DNA of 64,000 nucleotides from Pseudomonas sp. J452 (lineage in GTDB: Bacteria > Pseudomonadota > Gammaproteobacteria > Pseudomonadales > Pseudomonadaceae): NCBI RefSeq assembly GCF_024666525.1, contig NZ_CP088294.1:62001-126000 (forward strand), in the 5' to 3' direction. Under the pieces are notes generated by a model. The model made no database searches and had not been told where the DNA came from. It saw only the letters and a list, made by a program, of their open reading frames with translations. Shown piece by piece: positions 35,880 to 49,123 of this stretch. Position 1 is the stretch's first letter, and every line of letters starts with the position of its first letter. Position numbers and translations under genes: made by a program.

Positions 35880-35906
35880 ATTCGCGGCTGAAGCCGCTTG
35901 TACGAG
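35880..35906. repeat. Single REP-like palindrome
   Basis: ttcgcggctgaagccgcttg followed by tac is a lone hairpin unit of the same class as the right half of 33073-33144. It lies in the 140-bp gap before the DUF2218 gene. Confidence 0.5.
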
Positions 35907-36003
35907 AGGTAGCGGCCGAGCTGCTGTCTCGCCAACAACGCCGATTGCCCCAGGGTGCGCCGCGCACACCGGCCAGGCCGCACCCGTGAATCCAGGAAAG
36001 CCC

Positions 36004-36288
36004 ATGAGCACCTTCAACCGCTGCGCCTTTGTCGCCACCGCCACCCCGGCGCGCTACATCAGCCGCCTGTGCAAGCACTTCGCCCACAAGCTCCCGGTCA
36101 GCTTCGACGAGCAGCAGGGCCGCATCGAATTCTCCAGCGGCATCAGCCTGCTGCAGGCCGATACCCAGGGCCTGACCCTGCGCGTGCAGAGCAGCAGCCA
36201 GGAAGACCTGCAGAAGTTGCAGAGCGTGGTGGCCAGCCACTTCGAGCGCTTCGCCTGGCAGGAGGCACTGACCTTGGACTGGCGCTGA
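36004..36288 (+). CDS. DUF2218-domain protein
   Basis: This 94-residue soluble protein matches the DUF2218 pattern: ATATPARYISRLCKHFAHKLPVSFDEQQGRIEF, then Leu-rich strands and QSVVASHFERFAWQEALTLDW at the end. Proteins of this family sit next to siderophore or iron genes in several proteobacteria, but no function is proven. No partner gene is adjacent here. The start is ATG 36004; an open frame in another phase continues to 36425 but lacks a start codon. Confidence 0.85.
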   Translation: MSTFNRCAFVATATPARYISRLCKHFAHKLPVSFDEQQGRIEFSSGISLLQADTQGLTLRVQSSSQEDLQKLQSVVASHFERFAWQEALTLDWR

Positions 36289-36488
36289 GCCGCACGCGAG
36301 ACAGGTGGCGGCCAGACGAGGCCGCCGCCCTCAGCCGCCTGGCCTGCGACATTGCCCAGGGCTACCACTTCGGCCGCCCCATGCCGGCGGCCCAGGTCGA
36401 GCGCTGGCGAGCGGCGCGGGCCTGAGAGTCTGTCGACGAGGTTTTTTGAGGCTTTGCGCAGACGGCGCACGACACCGCCGAATGGCCG

Positions 36489-36546
36489 GTAGCCGGACTT
36501 CAGTCCGGGACGCACGCGCCAGATCCCGGACTGAAGTCCGGGCTAC
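36489..36546. repeat. REP pair, variant stem (family A-like)
   Basis: Arms gtagccggacttcagtccgg and the reverse complement ending ccgggctac share the gtagcc and ccggg ends with family A but have a different stem core (cttcag instead of tgcaa). It lies 25 bp beyond the stop of the HD-GYP gene. Confidence 0.8.
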
Positions 36547-36570
36547 CGCTTGAGTGCCAGGCGCCTTCCC

Positions 36571-37755
<1,185 letters not shown>

Positions 37756-37768
37756 TCACTTCTCCCAG

Positions 37769-41290
<3,522 letters not shown>

Positions 41291-41363
41291 GACGACATCC
41301 TTGCGGGCAACAGATCCGCCTTCAGCTTAGAACCTGCGCGGGATCTCGCGAGCACTCAATGCA

Positions 41364-42590
41364 TCAGGGCAGGTTGTCACCGAACGCCGTTTCGATATTG
41401 ATCCCCAGGCTGATCACCCCGAGCAGCGTGCCGCTTTTGGCGTCGTGAATCGGCGCCGAGACCTTGCTCTGGAAGCTCTGCGTCGAACCGTCATATTCGA
41501 TGGCACCGATATGCACTTCGCCAGCGGGTAGAACAACCGCGCGCTGGAAGTCCACCTCATCGGCCTGCCAGTAATCGCTGGTGATCTCGCTCAAGGCCAC
41601 CAATTGGCCGCTGCCATCACTGACGAACAGCTCATTGAACAGCGGCGCGTATTGCCGGGCGACCCCGACCAGCAGCTGCGACCCAGGCAGGTTGAGCGTG
41701 TGCCGGATCAGTGGTTTTTCCTCAAGCGTGCGCTCCTGGCGCCATTGTCGATCCAGTTCCTGAATCCGCTCGGCACTGTTGCCCGCCTGTCTGGCCTTGC
41801 GCAGGGCCTCGAGCAGATCGGCATGCTGCCCCCAGCGGCGCAGATGCTGGCTGACCAATTGCCGCAGGTAATCCTGCTCGGCCTGGCTGAGTGCAGTGCT
41901 GGGCGGCGCGCAACTCTCCACCTGGCGATTGAACGCCTCGAGGAAGTCCGGATGCTTCTGCAGAAAAGGCCGCGAAAAATACACACCGAGCGGCGAGTAG
42001 CGCACGAAACGCTGGTGCAGCACGGGTTTGTTGCGTACCAGCTCAAGCGCACTGCCCATGGCGTTGGCGTCTGCCAGGAGCATGTTGATGCGCCCACGCT
42101 GGAGCAACTCCACCAACTGTTCGAGTCGCGGCACCTTCTGTTCGACTGCGATGCCCCTGGACTCGATCCAGCTCATGCTGTTGCTGCCCAGCACACTGCC
42201 GATGCGCAGCTGTTTGTCCCAGATCGGCCGATTGAGCAGGCTCGGGTCCAGCGCATACCAGTACCATTTCTCGATCAGCAACGGCGCCGACAGCACGGCG
42301 TAGCCATCCACCTGGCGGTTCGGTGCGGAGCTGAAGAAGCCATCGGCGATCTCTCGACTGACATTGAGCCGGGCCCGTTGCAGCGAGGTCAGTTGAATCT
42401 GATAGGGGCGCTGCAGGTGGCCGAAAATACACTCGAGCACCTTGACCGAAAGCCCGCCCAGCTCGCCGTCCACCACCAGTTGGTAGGGCTCCTCGAAACT
42501 GGTATCGAGGCGCACCGGTTCCGGCAGTTGGGCGCCGGCCTTCGACGCAACGCCCAGAAGCAGCAGAACCAGCAATCGCAACCTGGGCAT
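41364..42590 (-). CDS. Periplasmic SBP_3-like protein upstream of the hybrid kinase
   Basis: This 408-residue exported protein starts at ATG 42590 behind AGGAG (the open frame extends further upstream without a signal peptide). The signal peptide MPRLRLLVLLLLGVASKAGA is followed by a solute-binding-like domain (PYQLVVDGELGGLSVKVLECIF, then DGFFSSAPNRQVDGYAVLSAPLL, about 20-250), a helical stretch, and a C-terminal region (VAPIHDAKSGTLLGVISLGINIETAFGDN) like a PDC/Cache ligand-binding end. No membrane helix is at the C terminus. It lies 73 bp upstream of the hybrid kinase on the same strand and may present ligand to it. Confidence 0.75.
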   Translation of the reverse strand: MPRLRLLVLLLLGVASKAGAQLPEPVRLDTSFEEPYQLVVDGELGGLSVKVLECIFGHLQRPYQIQLTSLQRARLNVSREIADGFFSSAPNRQVDGYAVLSAPLLIEKWYWYALDPSLLNRPIWDKQLRIGSVLGSNSMSWIESRGIAVEQKVPRLEQLVELLQRGRINMLLADANAMGSALELVRNKPVLHQRFVRYSPLGVYFSRPFLQKHPDFLEAFNRQVESCAPPSTALSQAEQDYLRQLVSQHLRRWGQHADLLEALRKARQAGNSAERIQELDRQWRQERTLEEKPLIRHTLNLPGSQLLVGVARQYAPLFNELFVSDGSGQLVALSEITSDYWQADEVDFQRAVVLPAGEVHIGAIEYDGSTQSFQSKVSAPIHDAKSGTLLGVISLGINIETAFGDNLP

Positions 42591-42785
42591 TAGCGTCTCC
42601 TTGCCCGCGCACCATTGCGCCAGGGAAAGTCTAGACGAGGCGCCCGCTGGCAAACGCCACCACCCTGCGTGCAGTTCTAGCTCTGCCGCAAGCGCTGGCC
42701 CGTTTGGCACTTTGAAAGTCAGATGCGCATTGGCAGCCAGCATCGACAGGCTGACAATCAGCCCATGCTTATTGAGGAGCGCGCC

Positions 42786-43823
42786 ATGCTCGATCTCGAC
42801 CTTTGCTGGCAAGCCGTCTGCGCCCGGGATGCCGGGCACGATGGCCAGTTCGTCTTCGCCGTACGCAGCACCGGCATCTACTGCCGGCCCAGCTGCCCGG
42901 CGCGCCGGCCGAAGCGCGACAATGTCAGCTTCCATGCCGCAGCCGAGGCTGCCGAGGCTGCCGGTTTCCGCCCCTGCAAGCGCTGTTCGCCGCAGGGGCA
43001 AAGCCCGGCCGAGCAACTCGACGCCCTGGTAATCGCCGCCTGCCAATTGCTGCAGCACAGCGAGTCGGCACCGACCCTCGAACAGCTGGCTGCACGCATC
43101 GGCCTCTCAGCCTCGCACCTGAGCCGCGCGTTCAAGGCCCGCACCGGCCTCACGCCCAGGGCCTGGCTTGGCGCCTACCGGCGCCAGCGCCTGGACGCCA
43201 ACCTGGCCCAGGCCGACACAGTGCTGCAGGCCGCGCTGGACGCCGGCTATCCCGGCACCCGCGCCCTCTACGCCCAGGCCGGCGCCCTCAGCCCGGCGCA
43301 GCGCCGGCACAAGGGCGCCGGGGAAACCCTGCGCTACGCCATTGCCGCCTGTCCGCTCGGCCTGCTGCTGCTTGCCGCCAGTGCCAAAGGCGCCTGCGCC
43401 CTGCTGTTCGGCGACGACGAAGCCAGCCTGTGCGGCGAGCTGGGCGAGCGCTTCGCCGCCGCCGAACTGCAGCGCGACCAGCAGGGCCTGCAAGGCTGGC
43501 TGCAACAGGTGATCGGCCAGATCATCGAACCGAAGCACGCCGCCCGGCTGCCGCTGGACCTGCGTGGCACCGCCTTCCAGCAGCAGGTATGGCAAGCCCT
43601 GTGCGACATTCCAGTAGGGCAGACGCGGCGCTACGGCGAACTGGCCGCCCAGCTCGGCAGCCACGCCCGCGCCGTGGCGCGCGCCTGCGCCAGCAATCCG
43701 CTGGGCCTGCTGGTGCCCTGCCACCGGGTCATCGGTGCCAGTGGCAGCCTTACCGGTTATCGCTGGGGCGTGCCACGCAAGGCGGCGCTGTTGCAGAAGG
43801 AAGGCATCAGCCCGGCCGAATAG
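42786..43823 (+). CDS. ada: Bifunctional Ada regulator / O6-alkylguanine-DNA methyltransferase
   Basis: This 345-residue adaptive-response protein has three parts. An N-terminal zinc domain accepts methyl from phosphotriesters (STGIYCRPSC with C33 and C37, and later CKRC). An AraC-type helix-turn-helix follows (LEQLAARIGLSASHLSRAFKARTGLTPRAWL, about 100-170). The C-terminal methyltransferase domain carries the active-site PCHRVI at about C312. It repairs O6-methylguanine and activates alkylation-response genes. The start is ATG 42786 with GAGGAG just upstream. No alkA or alkB lies next to it. Confidence 0.95.
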   Translation: MLDLDLCWQAVCARDAGHDGQFVFAVRSTGIYCRPSCPARRPKRDNVSFHAAAEAAEAAGFRPCKRCSPQGQSPAEQLDALVIAACQLLQHSESAPTLEQLAARIGLSASHLSRAFKARTGLTPRAWLGAYRRQRLDANLAQADTVLQAALDAGYPGTRALYAQAGALSPAQRRHKGAGETLRYAIAACPLGLLLLAASAKGACALLFGDDEASLCGELGERFAAAELQRDQQGLQGWLQQVIGQIIEPKHAARLPLDLRGTAFQQQVWQALCDIPVGQTRRYGELAAQLGSHARAVARACASNPLGLLVPCHRVIGASGSLTGYRWGVPRKAALLQKEGISPAE

Positions 43824-43835
43824 CCCCCCATTCCC

Positions 43836-43901
43836 GTAGGAGCGAGCTCTGCTCGCGAAGCTTTTTACCTCGCCAGGTTCGCGAGCAGAGCTCGCTCCTA
43901 C
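43836..43901. repeat. REPIN-type inverted pair (gtaggagc family B)
   Basis: Arms 43836-43859 and 43878-43901 are 24-bp perfect inverted repeats (gtaggagcgagctctgctcg...) around an 18-base centre. This is the common Pseudomonas REP class. Two more pairs with a different stem are at 46848 and 61636. It follows the ada stop by 12 bp. Confidence 0.9.
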
Positions 43902-43966
43902 GCTGTTCTGCGCTTGCGGTATACGCGCGTCAGGCCGAAGCTATGCGGCCTGAACGGAGCCGCCCC

Positions 43967-44272
43967 ATGAACCTCGCCGAACTCACCCAATGCCTGCATG
44001 CGATCCGCGATCGCAATGCCTGGCGCCCCTTCCACAGCCCGAAGAACCTGGCCATGGCCGCCAGCGTGGAAATGGCAGAGCTGGTGGAAATCTTCCAGTG
44101 GCTCAGCGAAGAGCAGTCGCGCCAATTGCCGGCCGAACAGCTGGCGCATGCCGGCCAGGAAGTCGGCGATATCGTTCTCTACCTGTTGCTGCTGTGCAGC
44201 GAGCTGGGCATCGACATGGAACAGGTGGTGCGGGCCAAACTGGCCGACAACGAAAGGCGTTTCCAGCCATGA
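43967..44272 (+). CDS. MazG-like nucleotide pyrophosphohydrolase
   Basis: This 101-residue all-alpha NTP pyrophosphatase is of the MazG/dCTPase (RS21-C6) class. The metal-binding helices show ASVEMAELVEIFQWLS (ExxE) and GQEVGDIVLYLLLLCSELGID (ExxD), the four acidic Mg2+ ligands of the family. Related proteins hydrolyse noncanonical or damaged dNTPs such as 5-methyl-dCTP. It overlaps the following cmoM gene by 4 nt (ATGA), so the two are co-translated. Confidence 0.88.
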   Translation: MNLAELTQCLHAIRDRNAWRPFHSPKNLAMAASVEMAELVEIFQWLSEEQSRQLPAEQLAHAGQEVGDIVLYLLLLCSELGIDMEQVVRAKLADNERRFQP

Positions 44273-45018
44273 CTGATCGTCACTTCGATGAACTGGCCAC
44301 CCGTTTCGCCGAGAAAATCTACGGTGGTGCCAAGGGCGCGATCCGCCTGGCCGTGCTCCAGGCCGACCTCAAGGAAGCCCTGCCGGAACGCCCGCTGCGC
44401 GTGCTGGATATCGGCGCCGGGCTCGGTCATATGTCGCTGTGGCTGGCCCAGCGCGGGCATGCGGTGACCCTCGCCGAACCGGCCGCGCCGATGCTCGACG
44501 GCGCCCGCCAGCGCTTTGCCGAAGCCGGAGTAAATGCAACTTTTATCCAGGCGCCCTGGCAGGAGCTGCTCGGCCAGTTCAACCAGCCCTTTGATCTGGT
44601 GCTCTGCCATGCCGTGCTGGAATGGCTGGCCGAACCACACGCCATCCTGCCGGTGTTGCACCAGCTCACCGCGCCCGGCGGCTGGCTGTCGCTGGCGTTC
44701 TACAACAAGGACGCGCTGATCTACCGCAACCTGCTCAAGGGGCATTTTCGCAAGCTGCGCAAGGCGCACTTCGCCGGCGAGAAGCAGAGCCTGACGCCGC
44801 AGCGTCCGCTCGACCCACGCGAGCTGGCGGCGCAACTCGCCGAGCACTGGACGGTCGAAAGCCAGAGCGGTGTGCGGGTGTTCCACGACTACATGCCCAG
44901 CGCCTTCCAGGCCAAGGCGGAACTGGCCGACCTGCTGGCCATGGAACTGGAACATCGCCGTCACCCGGCCTTTGCCGGCCTGGGGCGCTACCTGCACTGG
45001 ATCTGCCGGCCGCTGTAG
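44269..45018 (+). CDS. cmoM: tRNA 5-carboxymethoxyuridine methyltransferase
   Basis: This 249-residue SAM-dependent methyltransferase (formerly SmtA) methylates the carboxyl of cmo5U34 in tRNAs to give mcmo5U. The SAM-binding site is VLDIGAGLGHMSLWLAQRG at about 44-62, with acidic motif II AEPAAPML. The region FDLVLCHAVLEWLAEP, then GGWLSLAFYN, then QKSLTPQRPLDP-like is characteristic of CmoM. The start overlaps the pyrophosphohydrolase stop. The TAG stop lies inside a REP element. Confidence 0.87.
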   Translation: MTDRHFDELATRFAEKIYGGAKGAIRLAVLQADLKEALPERPLRVLDIGAGLGHMSLWLAQRGHAVTLAEPAAPMLDGARQRFAEAGVNATFIQAPWQELLGQFNQPFDLVLCHAVLEWLAEPHAILPVLHQLTAPGGWLSLAFYNKDALIYRNLLKGHFRKLRKAHFAGEKQSLTPQRPLDPRELAAQLAEHWTVESQSGVRVFHDYMPSAFQAKAELADLLAMELEHRRHPAFAGLGRYLHWICRPL

Positions 45019-45070
45019 CCGGATGCAATCCGGGATGCGGGCACAGAGCCCCGGATTGCATCCGGGCTAC
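45015..45070. repeat. REP pair (family A) overlapping the cmoM stop codon
   Basis: The left arm begins at 45015 (gtagccggatgcaatccggg) and the right arm ends at 45070. The TAG of cmoM (45016-45018) is bases 2-4 of the element, exactly as at copA. Confidence 0.9.
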
Positions 45071-45096
45071 GCTGAAACGGGCTCCAGGAGACAAGC

Positions 45097-45690
45097 ATGA
45101 AAGCCCTCATCTATTTCATTCCACTAGCCCTGCTGGCGGCCTGCCAGAGCCCCAACCCCTATGTGGCCGACTCGCGCCCGCTGCCGCCGGCACCTGCAGA
45201 AGCGGCCAGCCATTTCGACCGCAGCGCTTACCCGGCCGCCCCGCGTGACTACGGTCGCTACCGCAACTGGAGCTGGCTCGATGGCCAGTTGCCGAGCGGC
45301 AGTGCCTGGGCCGACAGTGCGCTGATCGCCGAGGCGCTGAGCAGCGGCCTCGACCAGCGCGGCCTGCGTCCGAGCAGTGGTGCTGGCGATCTACTGGTCA
45401 GCGCGTCCTTGCAGCTGGAACGCCGCCAATACCAGGTGCGCGAAGACTACGGCAGCTATTACGGCCACAGCCCCTATGGCGACCGCTACGGCATGTACGG
45501 CAGCGTGCCCATGGTGCGCAACTACGAGGTAGAAGTGGCGGTGGTGCGCATCGAACTGTTCGACGGCCAGAGCGGCCAGGCGGTCTGGAGCGCTAATGCC
45601 GAGGCGCCCAGCCAGGGCAGCCAGAGCGAGCGCGCCGATGCCCTGCGCCGGGCCATCGCCGACGCTCTGGGCAGCTATCCACCGAACTGA
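45097..45690 (+). CDS. DUF4136 lipoprotein (first of a tandem pair)
   Basis: This 197-residue putative lipoprotein has a signal peptide ending in the lipobox LLAAC with Cys at residue 16. The DUF4136 core is seen in [19 protein letters not shown] and [35 protein letters not shown], then [20 protein letters not shown] and a final [16 protein letters not shown] Gly/Tyr-rich insert ([19 protein letters not shown]) interrupts it. It is paralogous to the next gene. Function is unknown. Confidence 0.87.
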   Translation: MKALIYFIPLALLAACQSPNPYVADSRPLPPAPAEAASHFDRSAYPAAPRDYGRYRNWSWLDGQLPSGSAWADSALIAEALSSGLDQRGLRPSSGAGDLLVSASLQLERRQYQVREDYGSYYGHSPYGDRYGMYGSVPMVRNYEVEVAVVRIELFDGQSGQAVWSANAEAPSQGSQSERADALRRAIADALGSYPPN

Positions 45691-45753
45691 AACAGGACTT
45701 GCCGAAGCGCTCGGCGTGCGCTTCGATAGAGGCTCTACCCCGGAGGTTTGCCC

Positions 45754-46317
45754 ATGCTGTCGCGCCTGTTGCTGATACCCATCCTGCTGTTGCTGGCGGC
45801 CTGCCAGACCGTGCAGGTGGAGCGTGATTACGATGCCAGCCGCGATTTCGCCGGCTACCGCAGCTGGAGCTGGCAAGAGCCGGCGCTGCAGTACCGTCCG
45901 GACGATCCACGGGTCAAGAGCGACCTCACCGAGCAGCGCATCCGCGAGGCCGTCAGCCAGCAGCTCGACCAGCGCGGCCTGCGTCCGGCGCCAGCGGGCA
46001 GCGTGGCCGATCTCAAGGTGCAGGTCTGGCTGATCGTCGAACCGCGCCAGGATCAGGTCAGCACCCACTACTCCACCGGCTACTGGGGTGGCGCTTGGGG
46101 CGGTTACTGGGGCGGACCGATCCAGACCGAAACCCGCACGGTCGACTACAAGGTGGCGACCCTGCAGGTCGACCTGCTCGACGGCAAGGACGGCAAGCTG
46201 GTCTGGCGCGGCAGCGCCGAGCAGGTCATGCGCCGCTCGCCGCCGACCCCGACAGAGCGCGAGGCGGCCATCCGCGAAACCGTCGGCCAGGTCCTCAGCC
46301 AGTACCCGCCGCAATGA
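45754..46317 (+). CDS. DUF4136 lipoprotein (second of a tandem pair)
   Basis: This 187-residue lipoprotein starts at ATG 45754, 7 nt after GGAGG, with lipobox LLAAC at Cys ~17. It shares the same plan as the preceding gene: FAGYRSWSWQEPALQYRP, then [29 protein letters not shown], a Gly/Trp-rich insert (YWGGAWGGYWGGP), VDLLDGKDGKLVWRGSAEQV and REAAIRETVGQVLSQYPP. The pair probably arose by duplication and then diverged. It overlaps the GNAT gene by 4 nt. Confidence 0.87.
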   Translation: MLSRLLLIPILLLLAACQTVQVERDYDASRDFAGYRSWSWQEPALQYRPDDPRVKSDLTEQRIREAVSQQLDQRGLRPAPAGSVADLKVQVWLIVEPRQDQVSTHYSTGYWGGAWGGYWGGPIQTETRTVDYKVATLQVDLLDGKDGKLVWRGSAEQVMRRSPPTPTEREAAIRETVGQVLSQYPPQ

Positions 46318-46805
46318 ATGACCGTCTGCTCAGCCATCGCCCGGCCCACGACGATGACCTCGCCGCGGTGCTCGGCTTCGTGCACAACGCCGAGGAACTG
46401 TTCTTCGCCTTCCCCCGCGCCAGCTGGCCGCTGACCCGCGCCCAGCTGAGCGAAGCCTGCGCCACGCGCCAGGGCAGCACCCTGGCCCTGCTCGACGGCC
46501 GCCCGGCCGGCTTCGCCAACTTCTATCAAAGCCAGCGTGGTGAGTTCTGCGCCCTCGGCAACCTGATGATCGCCCCCTGGGCCCGCGGCCAGGGCGTGGC
46601 GCAATACCTTATCGGCGTGATGGAGCGCCTCGCCGCCCGCGACTTCCAGGCTCGCGAGCTGCATGCATCATGTTTCAACCAGAACGCCGCCGGGCTGCTG
46701 CTGTATGCGCGCCTGGGCTATGCCCTCAGTGGCCTGGTCGAGCGGCAGAACAAACAGGGCGAGCGGGTAGCGCTGGTGCAGTTCTGCAAAACCCTGGTGA
46801 CCTGA
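46314..46805 (+). CDS. GNAT-family N-acetyltransferase
   Basis: This is a 163-residue acetyl-CoA-dependent acetyltransferase. Motif A, LGNLMIAPWARGQGVAQYLIGVMERLA, contains the R/Q-x-x-G-x-A pyrophosphate-binding loop at about residues 88-98. Motif B is ELHASCFNQNAAGLLLYARLGYALSGLVER. The substrate is not predictable. It is translationally coupled (ATGA) to the upstream DUF4136 lipoprotein gene. It is followed by 327 bp without genes that contain two repeat elements. Confidence 0.88.
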   Translation: MNDRLLSHRPAHDDDLAAVLGFVHNAEELFFAFPRASWPLTRAQLSEACATRQGSTLALLDGRPAGFANFYQSQRGEFCALGNLMIAPWARGQGVAQYLIGVMERLAARDFQARELHASCFNQNAAGLLLYARLGYALSGLVERQNKQGERVALVQFCKTLVT

Positions 46806-46847
46806 ACTGTGGCTATGCGTAGATACTGTTATTCAGCACCACCTTTT

Positions 46848-46913
46848 GTAGGAGCCAGCTTGCTGGCGATCAGCGGGACGCAGCCTGCCTATCGCCAGCA
46901 AGCTGGCTCCCAC
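46848..46913. repeat. REPIN-type inverted pair (family B, stem variant)
   Basis: Arms gtaggagccagcttgctggc... (46848-46870) and the reverse complement (46891-46913) differ at one base and enclose ~20 bases. The stem is the same as at 61636-61703. Confidence 0.88.
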
Positions 46914-46925
46914 TGGATCAGGCCA

Positions 46926-46992
46926 AGGGTGGATCGCGCTCCATCTATCCACCAAGCGGCGCCCGGGTGGATGCAAATAGCGTCATCCACCC
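46926..46992. repeat. Degenerate repeat agggtggat/atccaccc (family C)
   Basis: Agggtggatcgcgctccatc followed by tatccacc..., then ...gggtggatgcaaatagcgtc and atccaccc, parallels the elements at 53157-53229 and 55446-55479. With the REPIN before it, this accounts for most of the 327-bp gene-free interval ahead of the DMT gene. Confidence 0.65.
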
Positions 46993-47132
46993 GACGGGTT
47001 ACGGCCCGGATGCCAGCGGACTGCCCCGCGTAGGTGGCAAACCCTGGCCCCCACTGGCCAACCGACCACACAAGCTGACCAACACGACAGCAAAGCGCAT
47101 AATGCGCCGCCCTGTACTGCCCGGAAATCGCC

Positions 47133-47576
47133 ATGCCCAACTGGTGGCTACTCGCCCTGCCCCTTATCGCCGGCGCCTGCCTGCCACTGCAGGCCGGTAT
47201 CAATGGCCAGCTGGCCAAACACCTGTCCAGCTTCATGGCCGCCGCCCTGCTGTCGTTCCTGGTCGGTAGCCTGGCCCTGCTGATCATCGTCCTGGCTCAG
47301 CGCGACCTCGCCGGCATCGGCGCCTTCAAAGGGCTCAGCTGGTGGCACTGGAGCGGCGGCCTGCTCGGCGCCTTTTTCATCGCCACCGCCGCCTTTGCCG
47401 GGCCGCGCATCGGTGCCCTGTTGTTCATGGTGCTGGTCCTCGCCGGGCAACTGGGCATGGCCCTGCTGCTCGATCACAACGGCTGGGCCGGTTTTCGCGA
47501 AGCGCCGATCACTCTGGGCAAGGCCGCCGGCCTGGCGCTGATCGTCGCGGGTGTCTGGCTGATCCGCCGCGGCTGA
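47133..47576 (+). CDS. DMT-family transporter, YdcZ (DUF606) type
   Basis: This 147-residue inner-membrane protein has five hydrophobic segments: LLALPLIAGACLPLQAGING at the start, then FMAAALLSFLVGSLALLIIVLAQR, WSGGLLGAFFIATAAFAGPRIGALLF, MVLVLAGQLGMALLLDHNG and AAGLALIVAGVWLIRRG. This is the single DUF606 repeat of half-size drug/metabolite transporters, which work as dimers. It starts at ATG 47133 and is monocistronic. The substrate is unknown. Confidence 0.88.
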   Translation: MPNWWLLALPLIAGACLPLQAGINGQLAKHLSSFMAAALLSFLVGSLALLIIVLAQRDLAGIGAFKGLSWWHWSGGLLGAFFIATAAFAGPRIGALLFMVLVLAGQLGMALLLDHNGWAGFREAPITLGKAAGLALIVAGVWLIRRG

Positions 47577-47706
47577 GCGCTGGTTGGCAGCCACGCCCCT
47601 CGGTAAAACCACTGAGCGGGCGAGGCCGGCTCGTACTGGCATTTTGGTAGCAATCCCGAGCGACCTGTGGCTATGCTTGCAGAGGCCGTATTTGTGATCA
47701 CAACAC

Positions 47707-48837
47707 ATGACCGATTCTGAACTGCCCAGCCAGCCGCAAACCTTCGCCCTCTGGCGTGAAGTGCAGGATACCCGCGTACGCACACGCCTCGGCGGCATCT
47801 ATTACCTGCTGGCCTGGCTGCTGACCTGGCTGTTCAGCAGCGCGCCACTGGAGATGCTCGGCAGCGGCCTGCTCGCCTCGGCCTTCTTCGCCCTGATGCT
47901 GGCCCTGCGCCTGGTGCATCAACCGCCGGCGCAAAACAGCAGTGCCTGCCTGCAACTGTGGATCGATCGCCACTGGCACCTGATCCACGTTACCTCGCTG
48001 GCCTGGGGCACGGCCCATGCCTGGGCCCTGCAGGATGCCCAGTTCGAGCCTTCACGGCTGATCGCCACGCTCAGCACCATCGCCTTCAGCACCGCCATGG
48101 CCTTCAACTTCTCCATGCGCAAGAAACGCTGCGTGGCGGCCATTCTCCTGCTCTACCTGCCGGGGCTGGCCGTATTGCTGACCCAACGGGAAGAACAGCA
48201 AGCGCTGCTGGTCACCCTGGCGTTCTACCTCAGCTACCTGCTGCTGGCCCTCAACCGCAGCCACCGCGAATACCGCAATACCCTGACCATGGAACAGCAG
48301 CTGATCGACCAGCGCGAGCGCTACGACAAGCTCAGCCGTACCGACAGCCTGACCCAGCTGGGCAATCGCCTGCAGTTCAACAGCCTGTTCCCGGCCCTGG
48401 TGGCCAACGTGCAGCGCCAGGGCGGGCAACTGTCACTGGTGTTGCTGGACATCGACTTCTTCAAGCGCGTCAACGATGAACATGGCCACAGCACCGGTGA
48501 CCAGTGCCTGCACGCCTTCGCCGAACGCATGCGCGTGGTGTTCCGCCGCGACAGCGATGCCCTGCTGCGCCTGGGCGGCGAAGAGTTCGGCGTGCTGATG
48601 ATGGACACCCCGCTGGAGCAGGCCCGCGAGCTGGCAGAAGAGTTTCGCCACAACCTGGCCAGCCAGGGCCTGGAGATCCAGGGGCAAGTCCTGCCGATGA
48701 CCGCCAGTATCGGCGTCGGCAGCTATGAGCCACGCCGCGATGGCAGTGCCGAAATTTTCTTCAAACGCGTCGACGATGCGCTGTACCTGGCCAAGGCCGA
48801 AGGCCGCGATCGCCTGGTACTGGCCAGCCTGGACTGA
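47707..48837 (+). CDS. Membrane diguanylate cyclase (GGDEF)
   Basis: This 376-residue protein has an N-terminal membrane region of about six helices (residues ~30-190, for example IYYLLAWLLTWLF and FFALMLALRLV) and a C-terminal GGDEF domain (TDSLTQLGNRLQF near 215). The active site GGEEF is at 290-294, with the RDSD inhibitory I-site five residues upstream. All signatures are intact, so it should make c-di-GMP. The gene stands alone. Downstream lies a MITE-like element and then the convergent LysR gene. Confidence 0.92.
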   Translation: MTDSELPSQPQTFALWREVQDTRVRTRLGGIYYLLAWLLTWLFSSAPLEMLGSGLLASAFFALMLALRLVHQPPAQNSSACLQLWIDRHWHLIHVTSLAWGTAHAWALQDAQFEPSRLIATLSTIAFSTAMAFNFSMRKKRCVAAILLLYLPGLAVLLTQREEQQALLVTLAFYLSYLLLALNRSHREYRNTLTMEQQLIDQRERYDKLSRTDSLTQLGNRLQFNSLFPALVANVQRQGGQLSLVLLDIDFFKRVNDEHGHSTGDQCLHAFAERMRVVFRRDSDALLRLGGEEFGVLMMDTPLEQARELAEEFRHNLASQGLEIQGQVLPMTASIGVGSYEPRRDGSAEIFFKRVDDALYLAKAEGRDRLVLASLD

Positions 48838-48892
48838 GGCTCACGCCAACGCCACTCTGCCGCGGCTGGGCGACGGTTGCAGGCAGGAGCCC

Positions 48893-49123
48893 CTAGCAGG
48901 CTGTTGCAAAACGTTGGCGAGGCAGCCAGCGCAAGGCGCTACGTTAGTAACAGCCTGCGGCTGGTCAAAACGGCGAAAAAGCGCAGTTTACGAGCTGTAA
49001 ATGAGCATTTGATTCGCTGCGCTCACCCCTTCGGGGCCGTGCTAAAGCACGTTCAGCCTTAGACTGTGAGCCTGTTTTTAACGCCGCGATGGCAACGCAG
49101 GTAGTTTTTCAACAGCCTGCTAG
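48893..49123. mobile_element. MITE-like element with 20-bp terminal inverted repeats
   Basis: The ends ctagcaggctgttgcaaaac (48893-48912) and gtttttcaacagcctgctag (49104-49123) are inverted repeats with one mismatch. The 231-bp interior has no gene and includes a segment (48985-49006) whose reverse complement matches 57291-57312 in 21 of 22 bases. The right end overlaps the last codons and TAG stop of the LysR gene. No transposase is encoded, so it would have to move in trans. Confidence 0.72.

Noticed and set aside
36289..36425. Open frame continuing after the DUF2218 gene (LSRTRDRWRPDEAAALSRL...)
   Set aside because: It has no ATG, GTG or TTG start or ribosome site in a sensible position, and it is the extension of an antiphase frame through the DUF2218 gene.
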